A stretch of DNA of 64,000 nucleotides, taken from positions 3,336,001 through 3,400,000 of the forward strand of contig BNHL01000001.1 in assembly GCA_015472025.1 (NCBI GenBank), in the 5' to 3' direction. Positions within the stretch are counted from its first letter, which is position 1. The number at the start of each line of letters is the position of its first letter. The position numbers and the translations under genes are program-made. Below, in pieces: positions 55,710 through 64,000 of this stretch. The notes under the pieces were generated by a model, which ran no database searches, was not told where the DNA came from, and was given only the letters and a program-made list of their open reading frames with translations. This DNA is from Cytophagales bacterium WSM2-2. GTDB lineage: Bacteria; Bacteroidota; Bacteroidia; Cytophagales; Cyclobacteriaceae.

Positions 55710-57131
55710 ATGAAGTTTTCGTCTTTAGCTCTTCTTTTGATTTTTAACTTTATTACGTTCTCTTGCAAGAAAGAATCTGCATTACCACCGAGTGTTATCC
55801 AGTTTTCTAATGGGTCGATGGCATTTTTGGAACTCGGTGACGCAGAGAATATTGATATTGTCTTTTCCCAGCCACTTCAATCGGACATCACATTGACTAT
55901 TGATGTTGGAGATTCAACCGCTGTGTACGGAAAGGACTATACTACAATTCCTGAGGCAGTCAACAAGACAATTAGTATACCCGTGCAAAAAAAATCCACG
56001 TCTGCGTCATTCAAGTTGTCGCCTGTTAAAGGCCAATATGCTAAACCCAAAAGAGTAGTGAAATTTACATTGGGCGGAACTTACAGCAATGCAAATGTTG
56101 GAGATGCAAAGACAATTCGGGCGATCATTTTCGATGATGCGAGTAATGTTCAGTTTTTAAGCTCAAGTTCCTCAGTCAACGAATTTGGTGCTTCGAAAAC
56201 TATTAACCTTGCGTTTTCTTCAGCAGTTGAGAACAGCGGAAATTTGACGATAACAATTTCTGACTCCACGGCTGTATATGGTAGAGATTATGTTACTTCA
56301 CCTGGTGGAACGTCCAAGACTATTACAATCCCTGTAACAAAAGGAGCAACGAGTACATCTTTTACAATTACACCTATACAAAAATCAATAGCAGATGGAG
56401 ATAAAATTGCAAAATTTGCGATTTCCGGATTGCCTACAGCAGTCCAATTTGGCCCAGTGGCAAAACACATTACAACGGTCATTGATGACGACCTTGTATG
56501 CTACATTCCGATGAATGGAAACGCCAAGGACGCTTCCCATTACGCTAACACGACCCTTGTAGAGGGTGCTACGCTCACCTCAGGCAGGAAATCTGTTGCA
56601 CAAACAGCGTATCAAATGGATGGTGTAAGCAATGATATAGTCATAACAAATACGAAAGCGCTTGATACAATTCGCCAAATTACATTGTCCGCCTGGATTA
56701 AACCCGTGACTTTCTACGGTGTTGGGAATAATGCGATTATTGAAAAGCCATATTTTTCACACGTTGATCCATACTATCAATACAAATTGGGGATTACTGG
56801 TGATCAGAGGCCCAATATCCCTGGCAGTTTTGTATTCGCCTTGTCGATAAATGGTATTTACACATTTATTACAAGTAATCAGTTTGCTTGGACTCCTGGA
56901 AACTGGTATTTCGTAGCGGGGACGTACAACGGCACTACCATGACATTGTACATCAATGGAAATCCAGTGGCAACCATGCCGGTAGCTGGAAAAATTGATA
57001 GCTGGGGTGCTAATGTTTATCTCGGAAAGGTAAGGAATGCAAGTGCATTTACGCCCGGAACATTCGGTGACATGAGAATTTATAACCGCGCGTTGTCTGC
57101 ATCTGAAATAAGCAGTCTGTATCTGAAATAG
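55710..57131 (+). CDS. Lipoprotein with Calx-beta-like repeats and a LamG (concanavalin-like) domain
   Basis: A 473-residue lipoprotein from the ATG at 55710 with lipobox ITFSCKK (Cys19). Two Calx-beta-like repeats follow (about 30-135 and 140-250), each with the pair DSTAVYGKDY or DSTAVYGRDY and a T(I)SIPV strand. A LamG/concanavalin-type jelly-roll (about 255-473) carries ITLSAWIKPV, FVAGTYNGTTMTLYINGNPV and GDMRIYNRALSASEIS. The domain set suggests carbohydrate or adhesion functions at the cell surface. It has its own promoter and terminator and lies between FkbM and a minus-strand glycosyltransferase. Confidence 0.88.
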   Translation: MKFSSLALLLIFNFITFSCKKESALPPSVIQFSNGSMAFLELGDAENIDIVFSQPLQSDITLTIDVGDSTAVYGKDYTTIPEAVNKTISIPVQKKSTSASFKLSPVKGQYAKPKRVVKFTLGGTYSNANVGDAKTIRAIIFDDASNVQFLSSSSSVNEFGASKTINLAFSSAVENSGNLTITISDSTAVYGRDYVTSPGGTSKTITIPVTKGATSTSFTITPIQKSIADGDKIAKFAISGLPTAVQFGPVAKHITTVIDDDLVCYIPMNGNAKDASHYANTTLVEGATLTSGRKSVAQTAYQMDGVSNDIVITNTKALDTIRQITLSAWIKPVTFYGVGNNAIIEKPYFSHVDPYYQYKLGITGDQRPNIPGSFVFALSINGIYTFITSNQFAWTPGNWYFVAGTYNGTTMTLYINGNPVATMPVAGKIDSWGANVYLGKVRNASAFTPGTFGDMRIYNRALSASEISSLYLK

Positions 57132-57151
57132 ATAAGAGGCGCCAAAAGAGC

Positions 57152-57172
57152 CAGTAGAACACTGGGTTTTTT
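57152..57172 (+). terminator. Terminator of the LamG lipoprotein gene
   Basis: CCAGT (57152-57156), loop AGAAC, ACTGG (57162-57166), then GTTTTT. Short stem but a good T-tract; it touches the stop codon of the convergent glycosyltransferase. Confidence 0.6.
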
Positions 57173-58289
57173 ATTTCAATGCTGAAATAAGGTGTACAAA
57201 AATTTCTTTGTTTTTTTCTGCATTTAATTCTTTGGCAGCCCTCTCGGTATTCTGCTTGAATGAATCGATTTCTTCGGCGGTGAGCGCTGAAATCTTTTCT
57301 GCCAGACTTTTTGCCGAAAAATCACCCGACACGACACCAATTTTGTATTGATCTGTTATCTTCCTCATCTCGGGAATTGGCCCTATTGCCAGCCCTATCC
57401 TGGCTTGAATGCATTCGAAGAACTTGTTGGGCAAGGTATTTTTATAGTTGAAGTTCACCGGAGGTATCAGTACAATTCCGAGATCGTATTGATTGAGTGC
57501 GTAAATGAGTTCATTGGCCGGCCGGGGAGGAAGCAAGTTGATGCGACCGGTTTTCTTTGCAAGTATTTTGAGACGCTTCATGTATTTGATGCCTGAACGG
57601 AAAGTAGGTTCCACAAGTATCAGGTCAAGGGAATAGCGCTCGTCTAGGAAATCCATCATTTCAAACATCAGCTCCAGCTTCCTTGAAGGATTGGCTATGC
57701 CCTGGTGCACCAGTTTTATTTTTTTTGGATTTGTCGGTATAGGGTCGAGTGAATGATACGGAGTGGCGTTTGTGATAACAAATGGCTTTACTCCAAAATG
57801 CGTTGCGTACTCTTGAGCGAGTCCCTCGCCAATCGTGGTCATCAGATCGACTTGCGGAATGTATTTTCTGCACAAAAAAGTATTGAAGCCTTGAAAAAAA
57901 ATCCGCCAGCTTATTTTGTTTTCAAAATGACGCGGAGCATACTCGTGTGCATCAAAAATAACTTTTGCATGCCCTTTCAATTGAAAGGCGAGCGGAAGGG
58001 CCTCTACGTCATTGGCAATGATGAGATCATAATCTTTTTTCAAACTCAACTTCTGGCCATATAATTTTTGATAGGCAAGATTGTATAGTCTGAAAAGTAG
58101 GAATACTCCGGTGACTACTTTGCGGAATAGCGAAGCACTAGGTGGTTTGATTTTAAAAATTGGCATGTTCTCGTGGCCATCGTAACAGACAACCGTTACA
58201 TCGAAGTCATTGACGAGAAAAGAGAGTTGTCTTTTGACACGAGCATCGAATTTGAGGTTACTGAAAGATATGATCAGGACTTTATTCAT
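57171..58289 (-). CDS. Glycosyltransferase (GT4-like, GT-B fold)
   Basis: A 372-residue protein from the ATG at 58289 (MNKVLIISFSNLKFDARVKR); an in-frame upstream extension is not family-like. The N-terminal half has IIANDVEALPLAFQL and VIFDAHEYAPRHF, typical of GT4-type enzymes acting on lipid-linked glycans, and the C-terminal half has LVHQGIANPSRKLELM and NTLPNKFFECIQARIGLAI, where a glutamate contacts the nucleotide sugar. The sugar is unknown. It is the only glycan gene of this segment on the minus strand. Confidence 0.85.
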   Translation of the reverse strand: MNKVLIISFSNLKFDARVKRQLSFLVNDFDVTVVCYDGHENMPIFKIKPPSASLFRKVVTGVFLLFRLYNLAYQKLYGQKLSLKKDYDLIIANDVEALPLAFQLKGHAKVIFDAHEYAPRHFENKISWRIFFQGFNTFLCRKYIPQVDLMTTIGEGLAQEYATHFGVKPFVITNATPYHSLDPIPTNPKKIKLVHQGIANPSRKLELMFEMMDFLDERYSLDLILVEPTFRSGIKYMKRLKILAKKTGRINLLPPRPANELIYALNQYDLGIVLIPPVNFNYKNTLPNKFFECIQARIGLAIGPIPEMRKITDQYKIGVVSGDFSAKSLAEKISALTAEEIDSFKQNTERAAKELNAEKNKEIFVHLISALK

Positions 58290-58391
58290 AGCCAAAAGGC
58301 TGCAATATAAGGTCAAAATTTTTGTGGCGTACTATTCCCTTTGGTTGGAAGATGAGATGAATTGTGAAAGGATTGAATTGCAAAGATAATC

Positions 58392-58973
58392 TCAACTGAT
58401 CGTTTTCATTCTCCCGGGATTATCTTTTAAAAAACCCTCCCATGATTTTGCTTTCAGCTTGATCGAACCATTTTGATAATGATGACATACGGCTACAGCC
58501 AATGCATCGGTTGCATCGAGAAGTTTGGGTAGTTCTTTGATTGAAAAAATCTGCATCAGCATTCGAGCCACCTGCTCTTTGCTGGCATTACCATTACCTG
58601 TAACGGATTGCTTTACTTTTTTTGGTGCATACTCGGTGATGGGCACTTCGCGGTACAGCGCGGCTGACATTGCCACCCCCTGGGCTCGTCCCAGTTTCAG
58701 CATTGATTGCACGTTCTTCCCAAAAAAAGGAGCCTCCAGGGCCACTTCATCAGGTTTGTATTCGTCAACAAGAGCCAACACGCGATCAAAAATTTTCTTC
58801 AGCTTCAAAGCATGTTCTCCGTACTTTCCCATTTGAATTACGCCAAACTGATTTAGTGTGACTTGACTGGCGCGAATCGTGATGATAGCATAACCCATCA
58901 CGTTGGTGCCGGGGTCAAGTCCAAGAATGATCTTTTCCTTCACCGGTTTTTTCTCAACTTTGCTCACGCTCAA
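58392..58973 (-). CDS. ruvC: Holliday junction resolvase RuvC
   Basis: A 193-residue endonuclease that resolves recombination junctions together with RuvAB. The four catalytic acids are visible: Asp20 in LGLDPGTNVMGY, Glu80 in VALEAPFFGKN, and Asp153 and Asp156 in LLDATDALAVAVCHH. The start is TTG at 58973 or a GTG at 58967; there is no ATG upstream of the first motif. A basic C-terminal tail of about 20 residues follows the core. It is divergent from the GT2 gene with 19 bases between starts. Confidence 0.94.
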   Translation of the reverse strand: MSVSKVEKKPVKEKIILGLDPGTNVMGYAIITIRASQVTLNQFGVIQMGKYGEHALKLKKIFDRVLALVDEYKPDEVALEAPFFGKNVQSMLKLGRAQGVAMSAALYREVPITEYAPKKVKQSVTGNGNASKEQVARMLMQIFSIKELPKLLDATDALAVAVCHHYQNGSIKLKAKSWEGFLKDNPGRMKTIS

Positions 58974-58992
58974 ACTTACAAATTAACCGGCA

Positions 58993-60099
58993 ATGGCTTT
59001 TTACTTCATTTTTGTATTCAGCTTTTATTTTCTGTCGTTGCTGCTGCTGACTGTATCTTGGGTGAAACAAGTCCGCAAGCCACTGGCACAGACTTCTAAA
59101 AATATTTTTATTTCGGTTATAATACCCTTCCGTAATGAAGCGGACAACCTGGTGAATCTGCTTCGAAGTATTTTGCAACTCAAGTATCCCGTTTCTGATT
59201 TTGAAGTTATAGTTGTTGATGATCACTCGGAGGATACCTCAATGAAGGTATTGGAGAAAGTCCGGGAAACATTTTCAACGCTGAAGATTGAAAAGCTCGA
59301 TGATTCTCAACAGGGAAAGAAAGCTGCACTTACGTTGGGGATAAATATCGCAAGTGGAGAAATTATTGCAACAACAGATGCTGATTGTCTTGTTCCTTGT
59401 GACTGGCTACAATGCATCAACGCAGGTTTTCAAAATGAGAATACAAACATGCTTATTGGTGCCGTGAGTTTAAAGGACCGAGGCACTTTTTTTAATCGGC
59501 TTCAGAATATCGAATGGGCGAGCGTAATCGGTACCGGTGTAGCCATGTGTGGACTTAGAAACCCTCTCATGTGTAACGGGGCAAATCTCTCTTTCAGGAA
59601 GAAAGTTTTTGAAGAGGTAAAAGGCTATTCTGGTAATGAACATATCCTTTCCGGAGATGATGAATTTTTAATGAGAAAAATTCACAATCTCAAACCGGAG
59701 TCTATTCAAGTGTTAAGTGTCTTGTCACCTGTAGTCACTGAGCCCCAACGATCGTTAGGAGGTTTTATTCAGCAGCGGTTGCGATGGGCCAGCAAGTGGA
59801 AAGTAAACTCGTCAGGAGTTGCCCGGAGCTTCGCACTGGCTGTTCTCCTCCTGCAGGGATCATGGTTATGTTTTGCAGGATGGGGAATATTGAATTTACC
59901 CCTACAAGTGATTGTTCTGGTTTTTGGAATGAAAGTCTTTGGTGAATTGATGTTTCTTGTTACCGTAAGTCGTTCATTGAGAATGAGGTTCGGCTTGATT
60001 CCATTTCTGGCATTGCAATTTTTGTACCCGGTCTACGTTCTTTTCACCGGACTTTTCTCGCAAATTAAGGACCACGAGTGGAAAGGTAGAAAGTCCTGA
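58993..60099 (+). CDS. Membrane glycosyltransferase family 2
   Basis: A 368-residue inner-membrane enzyme. An N-terminal hydrophobic helix (about 2-20), a GT2 domain with IPFRNEADNLVNLLRSIL, VIVVDDHSEDTS, TTDADCLVP (DxD metal site) and the processivity-type QQRLRWASKW motif, then three hydrophobic segments near the C-terminus. The set resembles synthases that add several sugars in a row or ceramide-type transferases. Product unknown. It opens a plus-strand run with the GAF-PP2C phosphatase. Confidence 0.87.
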   Translation: MAFYFIFVFSFYFLSLLLLTVSWVKQVRKPLAQTSKNIFISVIIPFRNEADNLVNLLRSILQLKYPVSDFEVIVVDDHSEDTSMKVLEKVRETFSTLKIEKLDDSQQGKKAALTLGINIASGEIIATTDADCLVPCDWLQCINAGFQNENTNMLIGAVSLKDRGTFFNRLQNIEWASVIGTGVAMCGLRNPLMCNGANLSFRKKVFEEVKGYSGNEHILSGDDEFLMRKIHNLKPESIQVLSVLSPVVTEPQRSLGGFIQQRLRWASKWKVNSSGVARSFALAVLLLQGSWLCFAGWGILNLPLQVIVLVFGMKVFGELMFLVTVSRSLRMRFGLIPFLALQFLYPVYVLFTGLFSQIKDHEWKGRKS

Positions 60100-60133
60100 A
60101 CTCGCGTAAGCTATTTTTACATAATTTTGGAGC

Positions 60134-61354
60134 ATGAAGGTAGAAGCCGAAACGGACTTACGGAAACGAGTTGAACGCAAGGAGCTTGAACTTGGTGCGC
60201 TGCTGGAGATTACCCAGGCGATCAATAACAACCTTCCCGAAGAATCGCTCTACAAGATTTTCAACTTCACTCTTCGGTCAAACCTTAACTTGAAAAAACT
60301 GGCTTTGTTTGTATACGACCAGATATGGGCGTGCAAGGTGAACTTTGGTACAGTCAAGGACTTTCGTAAAACCAAACTGGACGACCGCGTGAAGCTTGCG
60401 AAAAACATTCACCGGATGGATGAATTTCCTGAGTGCGAATTTGACGAGTTTGATCTTGTTATACCGATTTCACACAAGGGAGACACGCTCGCCTTGGTAT
60501 TTGTTGGAGGCATTGATCACCACCTGAACACCAATGACGAAAGTATCAAGTTTATCCAGGCGCTCAGCAACATCATTGTAGTTGCCATAGAAAATAAAAA
60601 ACTGGTAAGGCAGCAACTGGAGCAGGAAGCATTTCGCAAGGAGCTTGAGATCGCCAGCGATGTGCAACAGTTTTTATTTCCTGAGAAGCTTCCAAATACC
60701 GATCGGCTCAAAGTAGAAGCCAGTTACCTGCCACACGACCGGGTGGGAGGGGACTACTATGATTTCATTCCGATCAACCAGAATCAGTTTTTGTTATGTG
60801 TAGCTGATGTCAGTGGAAAGGGAATTCCAGCTGCACTATTGATGAGCAATTTCCAGGCTTCATTACATACTTTATTGAGGCAGACACCAAATCTTACAGA
60901 AATTGTGGAGGCCTTAAATTACCAGGTATTGGATAGCGCCAAGGGAGAGAAGTTCATTACATGTTTTGCTGCTATTTATGACTTGAAACTGAAGACGATG
61001 GTTTACATCAATGCAGGTCATAATCCACCCGTCTTCTGTGATCGAAAAGGTATCCGGCTCCTCGAGGAAGGTTCTACCGTCTTGGGAGCGATGCAACCGC
61101 TCCCTTTTATCAACGAAGGTTTTCTCACAGACATTGACGACTTCATGTTGTTTGCCTACACAGATGGTCTGACCGAGACCGCCAATGAGAAAGACGAAGA
61201 GTTTGGACTTCAATCCCTGATCGATTATCTGAAAGACAATAGCCAAAAAGACCTTAAGACAATTCACCAGGATATCATTGTCAAGCTGGATGGATTCAAA
61301 GGTTCAAACGGCTATCGTGATGATATTACGATGCTTTCTTGCCGGGTGCAGTAG
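60134..61354 (+). CDS. GAF-PP2C (SpoIIE/RsbU-type) serine phosphatase
   Basis: A 406-residue protein. Residues about 15-160 form a GAF-like sensor domain preceded by a short coiled coil; about 170-406 are a PP2C phosphatase with VGGDYYDFIP, VADVSGKGIPAALLM, INAGHNPP and LFAYTDGLTE, including the metal-binding aspartates. Such enzymes dephosphorylate anti-sigma-factor antagonists in partner-switching pathways. No STAS or anti-sigma kinase gene is adjacent, so the target is unknown. Confidence 0.92.
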   Translation: MKVEAETDLRKRVERKELELGALLEITQAINNNLPEESLYKIFNFTLRSNLNLKKLALFVYDQIWACKVNFGTVKDFRKTKLDDRVKLAKNIHRMDEFPECEFDEFDLVIPISHKGDTLALVFVGGIDHHLNTNDESIKFIQALSNIIVVAIENKKLVRQQLEQEAFRKELEIASDVQQFLFPEKLPNTDRLKVEASYLPHDRVGGDYYDFIPINQNQFLLCVADVSGKGIPAALLMSNFQASLHTLLRQTPNLTEIVEALNYQVLDSAKGEKFITCFAAIYDLKLKTMVYINAGHNPPVFCDRKGIRLLEEGSTVLGAMQPLPFINEGFLTDIDDFMLFAYTDGLTETANEKDEEFGLQSLIDYLKDNSQKDLKTIHQDIIVKLDGFKGSNGYRDDITMLSCRVQ

Positions 61355-61437
61355 AGCTTCAAAATTTCATATTTCAAGTTGCAGATTGGTTGGTGAATCA
61401 TTGAATTCGTAATTTTAAATCTGCAATCTGCAATGCT

Positions 61438-62067
61438 TTGAATTTATTCAGGATACCTTTTTTCCTCCCCCGGTTTTTCCCCTCGTTGTTGTGGCGTATC
61501 CCGACAACAAGCAAAGAGCTTTACCTTACATTTGATGATGGTCCTGTGCCGGGCCCAACAGAATTTGTTCTGACTGAGTTAAAAAAAGTAAATGCAAAAG
61601 CAACTTTCTTTTGCATTGGAGATAATGTACGAAAGCATCCATCCATTTTTGAAAAAGTAATAGCCGATGGTCATGGAATTGGCAATCATACATTTAATCA
61701 TTTGAAGGGATGGTCGACACCAATTAACCTCTATTTGGACAATGTGGCGTTGTGTGAAAGGCAAATGGCAACTCATCAGCAAAAGACCAACCTTTTTCGT
61801 CCACCTTATGGACGCATTTCAACCAGGCAAGTCAAAGCGTTGAAACCAAATTACCGCATCGTCATGTGGGACGTGCTCACTCATGATTATTCAAAAAATA
61901 TCTCGCGTCAAAATTGCCTGAATGGATCAATCAAAGCCACACGACTCGGATCGATCATCGTGTTTCATGATAGCTTGAAAGCGGAGCGAAATCTTACACA
62001 CGTGCTGCCTAAATTTCTGGAACATTTTTCTTCTCTTGGATTCGAATTTAAACCGTTACCCCAATGA
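61438..62067 (+). CDS. Polysaccharide deacetylase (NodB homology)
   Basis: A 209-residue carbohydrate esterase family 4 enzyme. Motifs: LTFDDGPVPGP (Asp33 catalytic base, Asp34 metal ligand), GNHTFNHLKG (His84 and His88 metal ligands), RPPYGR, WDVLTHDY and IIVFHDS. It removes acetyl groups from N-acetylated sugars in peptidoglycan or exopolysaccharide. The start is TTG at 61438. There is no obvious signal peptide; the first 20 residues are hydrophobic and basic and may anchor it. It overlaps the next gene by four bases. Confidence 0.9.
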   Translation: MNLFRIPFFLPRFFPSLLWRIPTTSKELYLTFDDGPVPGPTEFVLTELKKVNAKATFFCIGDNVRKHPSIFEKVIADGHGIGNHTFNHLKGWSTPINLYLDNVALCERQMATHQQKTNLFRPPYGRISTRQVKALKPNYRIVMWDVLTHDYSKNISRQNCLNGSIKATRLGSIIVFHDSLKAERNLTHVLPKFLEHFSSLGFEFKPLPQ

Positions 62068-63119
62068 GCCAAATCAAAATTTTGATAGCGCCTCTTGATT
62101 GGGGCCTTGGACACGCCACGCGTTGCGTTCCTGTAATCAATGAATTTCTTCGTCAGGGCTGTGAGATTCAAATTGCAACCAGTGGTGACGCATTGATCTT
62201 GTTGAGAAAGGAATTCCCGTTACTCAAATTTCACTCCATTTCATCCTATGATGCTCGGTATTCGCTATCGATTCCTTTTGCATTGAAAATTTTAATCCAG
62301 GTGCCAAAGTTTCTTGTGACCAAAAGAAATGAACAGCGGCAAACGGAAAGAATTGTTGATAAGGAGAAGATTGATCTTGTAATCTCGGATAATCGATATG
62401 GATGCTGGTCAACAAGAGCAAAGAGTGTTTTTATCGGGCATCAGTTGAATTTGCGACCGCCTTTTTTTTCAGGAATTATAAATTATTTCCATTCACGTGC
62501 CCTCAGGCGATTCACTGAATGTTGGGTACCAGACGAACAGGGGAATGAATCTTTTGCCGGAGAGCTTGCAGTAAACACTGCGTTGAATCCAAAGTACATT
62601 GGGATGCTGTCGCGAATGAAATTCTTTCCTGCAGAACCCCGATATAAAGTACTGGCGATTGTTTCCGGACCGGAGCCACAGCGAACAGCACTTGAGTTGA
62701 CTTTATTTAAAGAACTTGAGCGATTTGATGCACCATGCTTAATGGTTCGGGGTAATCCCGGCGGAAATGCCACACACAAGTTTGGTAAATTGGAAGTGGT
62801 AGACCACCTGTCGTCCGAAGAAATGAACAAAGCGATGCTGGAGTCGGAAGTGATTATAGCCAGATCAGGGTACAGTACGATCATGGACTTAGCAGTTGTC
62901 GGGAAAAAAGCGATTTTCATTCCAACACCAGGTCAACCGGAGCAAGAGTACCTGGCGAGTGAACTGATACGAAAGAAGATTGCGCCAGCAGTGGAGCAAG
63001 ACGAATTTAGTTTGCAATACTCATTGACTCAACTGGACAAGTTCACAGGATTCAGGCGAAGCAAAGAAAATCAAAAACTGGCTCCGGCCGTAACATCAAT
63101 ATTGCATGAGATTAATTAG
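62064..63119 (+). CDS. MurG/GT28-like glycosyltransferase
   Basis: A 351-residue GT-B enzyme. The N-terminal ILIAPLDWGLGHATRCVPVI (the GxGHxxR donor/acceptor loop) and the C-terminal ARSGYSTIMDLAVVGKKAIFIPTPGQPEQEY (read in parts: ARSGYSTIMDL, FIPTPGQPEQEYLA) are the nucleotide-sugar site of MurG-like enzymes. Related proteins are annotated as UDP-GlcNAc transferases; the acceptor is unknown. It is translationally coupled to the deacetylase, so the two may modify the same glycan. Confidence 0.85.
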   Translation: MSQIKILIAPLDWGLGHATRCVPVINEFLRQGCEIQIATSGDALILLRKEFPLLKFHSISSYDARYSLSIPFALKILIQVPKFLVTKRNEQRQTERIVDKEKIDLVISDNRYGCWSTRAKSVFIGHQLNLRPPFFSGIINYFHSRALRRFTECWVPDEQGNESFAGELAVNTALNPKYIGMLSRMKFFPAEPRYKVLAIVSGPEPQRTALELTLFKELERFDAPCLMVRGNPGGNATHKFGKLEVVDHLSSEEMNKAMLESEVIIARSGYSTIMDLAVVGKKAIFIPTPGQPEQEYLASELIRKKIAPAVEQDEFSLQYSLTQLDKFTGFRRSKENQKLAPAVTSILHEIN

Positions 63120-63211
63120 AAGTTTTGGATTTGCTTTCAAAGGTTTATCGATGGCCTTATGGGAACAACTAGTTGCCGGCATGATCATATTTACAAAATA
63201 TTTTTTTTAGT

Positions 63212-64000
63212 ATGCCCGAAATTTTCTGGACAGATACCCACGCCCATATTTATGCTGAAGAGTTCAAGGCTGACAGCATAGATATGCTTGCGCGCAGTAA
63301 GGAATCAGGGATTGCAAAAATTTATATGCCCAACATCGATCATACTTCGATCGACTCTATGATGGAATTGGAGGCAAAGAACCCCGGGAGATGCATTTCC
63401 ATGATGGGCCTTCATCCTTGCTATGTGAAAAAGGATTTTGAGAAAGAATTATACCTGGTGGAAGACTGGCTCAACAAACGAAAGTTTGCTGCGGTGGGTG
63501 AGGTAGGAACTGACTTGTATTGGGACAAAACATTTTGGCCTCAGCAACAGGAGGCATTTAATATCCAGGTGCAATGGGCTAAAAAATTTAATCTGCCAAT
63601 TGTAATTCATTGCCGCGAATCGATCGATGAAACTATTGAATTATTGGAGCCTTTTGCTGATGGCGGGTTGACGGGAATTTTTCATTGCTTCTCAGGGAAC
63701 GTGGAGCAGGCTAAGAAGATAATTGATATGAATTTTTATTTGGGAATAGGAGGAGTGGTGACATTTAAAAACGGAGGGCTTGACAAAGTTCTTCCTGACG
63801 TAGATATCAACAGGATCGTCCTGGAAACAGATAGCCCCTATCTTGCTCCGGTTCCTCATCGTGGCAAACGGAATGAACCGGCTTATATCCCTCTTGTAGC
63901 TCTGAAAATTTGTGATATAAAAAAAATAACTTTGGAAGAACTCAGCACGGCAACCAATATCAATACAAAACATATTTTTGGAGCTACAATAGCTCAAATG
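63212..64000 (+). CDS. TatD-family metal-dependent DNase (cut by right edge)
   Basis: 263 codons are present and the frame is open at the right edge. It is a TatD-type amidohydrolase-fold nuclease: TDTHAHIY (metal HxH, about 7-14), GLHPCYV, GEVGTDLYW, IVIHCRES, FHCFSGN and the catalytic aspartate in LETDSPYLAP. TatD enzymes hydrolyse DNA ends and act in repair. The ATG is at 63212. Few residues are probably missing, as family members are about 250-270 long. Confidence 0.92.
   Translation, partial: MPEIFWTDTHAHIYAEEFKADSIDMLARSKESGIAKIYMPNIDHTSIDSMMELEAKNPGRCISMMGLHPCYVKKDFEKELYLVEDWLNKRKFAAVGEVGTDLYWDKTFWPQQQEAFNIQVQWAKKFNLPIVIHCRESIDETIELLEPFADGGLTGIFHCFSGNVEQAKKIIDMNFYLGIGGVVTFKNGGLDKVLPDVDINRIVLETDSPYLAPVPHRGKRNEPAYIPLVALKICDIKKITLEELSTATNINTKHIFGATIAQM

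Noticed and set aside
61379..61433. Tandem AATCTGC heptamers and matching TTGCAGATT before the deacetylase gene
   Set aside because: Only two heptamers and a long loop; probably chance in AT-rich spacer.

Overview
The window comes from a member of the Bacteroidota, most likely of the Cytophagales. The evidence is indirect. Several intergenic regions carry the Bacteroidota-type -7 box TAnnTTTG. The arginine operon uses an acylornithine carbamoyltransferase instead of ordinary ornithine carbamoyltransferase. SecD and SecF are fused, and there are many secreted or lipoprotein genes with Bacteroidota-type signal peptides. The DNA is gene-dense and mostly housekeeping. I found no insertion sequences, prophage genes, CRISPR arrays, rRNA or tRNA genes.

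Layout, left to right. (1) 1-390: the start of ilvE (minus strand), preceded by a 29-codon leader ORF packed with Ile, Val and Leu codons and a strong terminator hairpin, which together form a textbook transcription attenuator. (2) 472-10094: a crotonase, a low-molecular-weight phosphotyrosine phosphatase, a secreted S9 peptidase, a tandem pair of secreted M14 carboxypeptidase-like proteins (one intact, one with its metal site destroyed), an M48/Ste24 protease, a DUF2721 membrane protein and a membrane sensor with a phospho-acceptor helix but no ATPase domain. (3) 10181-18460: one eight-gene operon for arginine synthesis (GNAT acyltransferase, argG, argC, argD, argF', argB, argE, argH). Val90 in ArgF' predicts that it works on succinylated intermediates. 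(4) 18854-22058: a Kdo (LPS inner core sugar) cluster of kdsA, a transaldolase-CBS fusion, a KdsC-like phosphatase and a DedA protein. The fusion carries the CBS module usual in arabinose-5-phosphate isomerase (KdsD) but has an aldolase in place of the isomerase domain. It is the best candidate in the window for something undescribed.

(5) 22049-30610: a DUF2279 protein, an APC permease, a TPR protein, rlmN, a CarboxypepD_reg-like protein, a VIT1-type transporter, folA, an SDR enzyme, a Mip-type FKBP isomerase and a small secreted protein. (6) 30823-44965: gltBD, secDF, a small membrane protein, a DUF4440 protein, gcvP and ndk, all on the minus strand. (7) 45106-50071: nrnA, then three consecutive FKBP-type lipoprotein genes of decreasing conservation, rdgB and udk. 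(8) 50079-58289: a surface-glycan segment with glycosyltransferases, a flippase, a methyltransferase pseudogene broken by frameshifts, a rhamnosyltransferase-like gene, an FkbM methyltransferase and a LamG lipoprotein. (9) 58392-64000: ruvC, a GT2 glycosyltransferase, a GAF-PP2C phosphatase, a polysaccharide deacetylase, a MurG-like glycosyltransferase and a TatD-type nuclease cut by the right edge.

The themes that link genes are amino-acid biosynthesis and nitrogen assimilation (ilvE, arg operon, gltBD, gcvP), envelope construction (Kdo genes, glycan segment, SecDF) and periplasmic protein handling (FKBPs, peptidases). All product names rest on reading motifs and family resemblance by eye; no database search was run.
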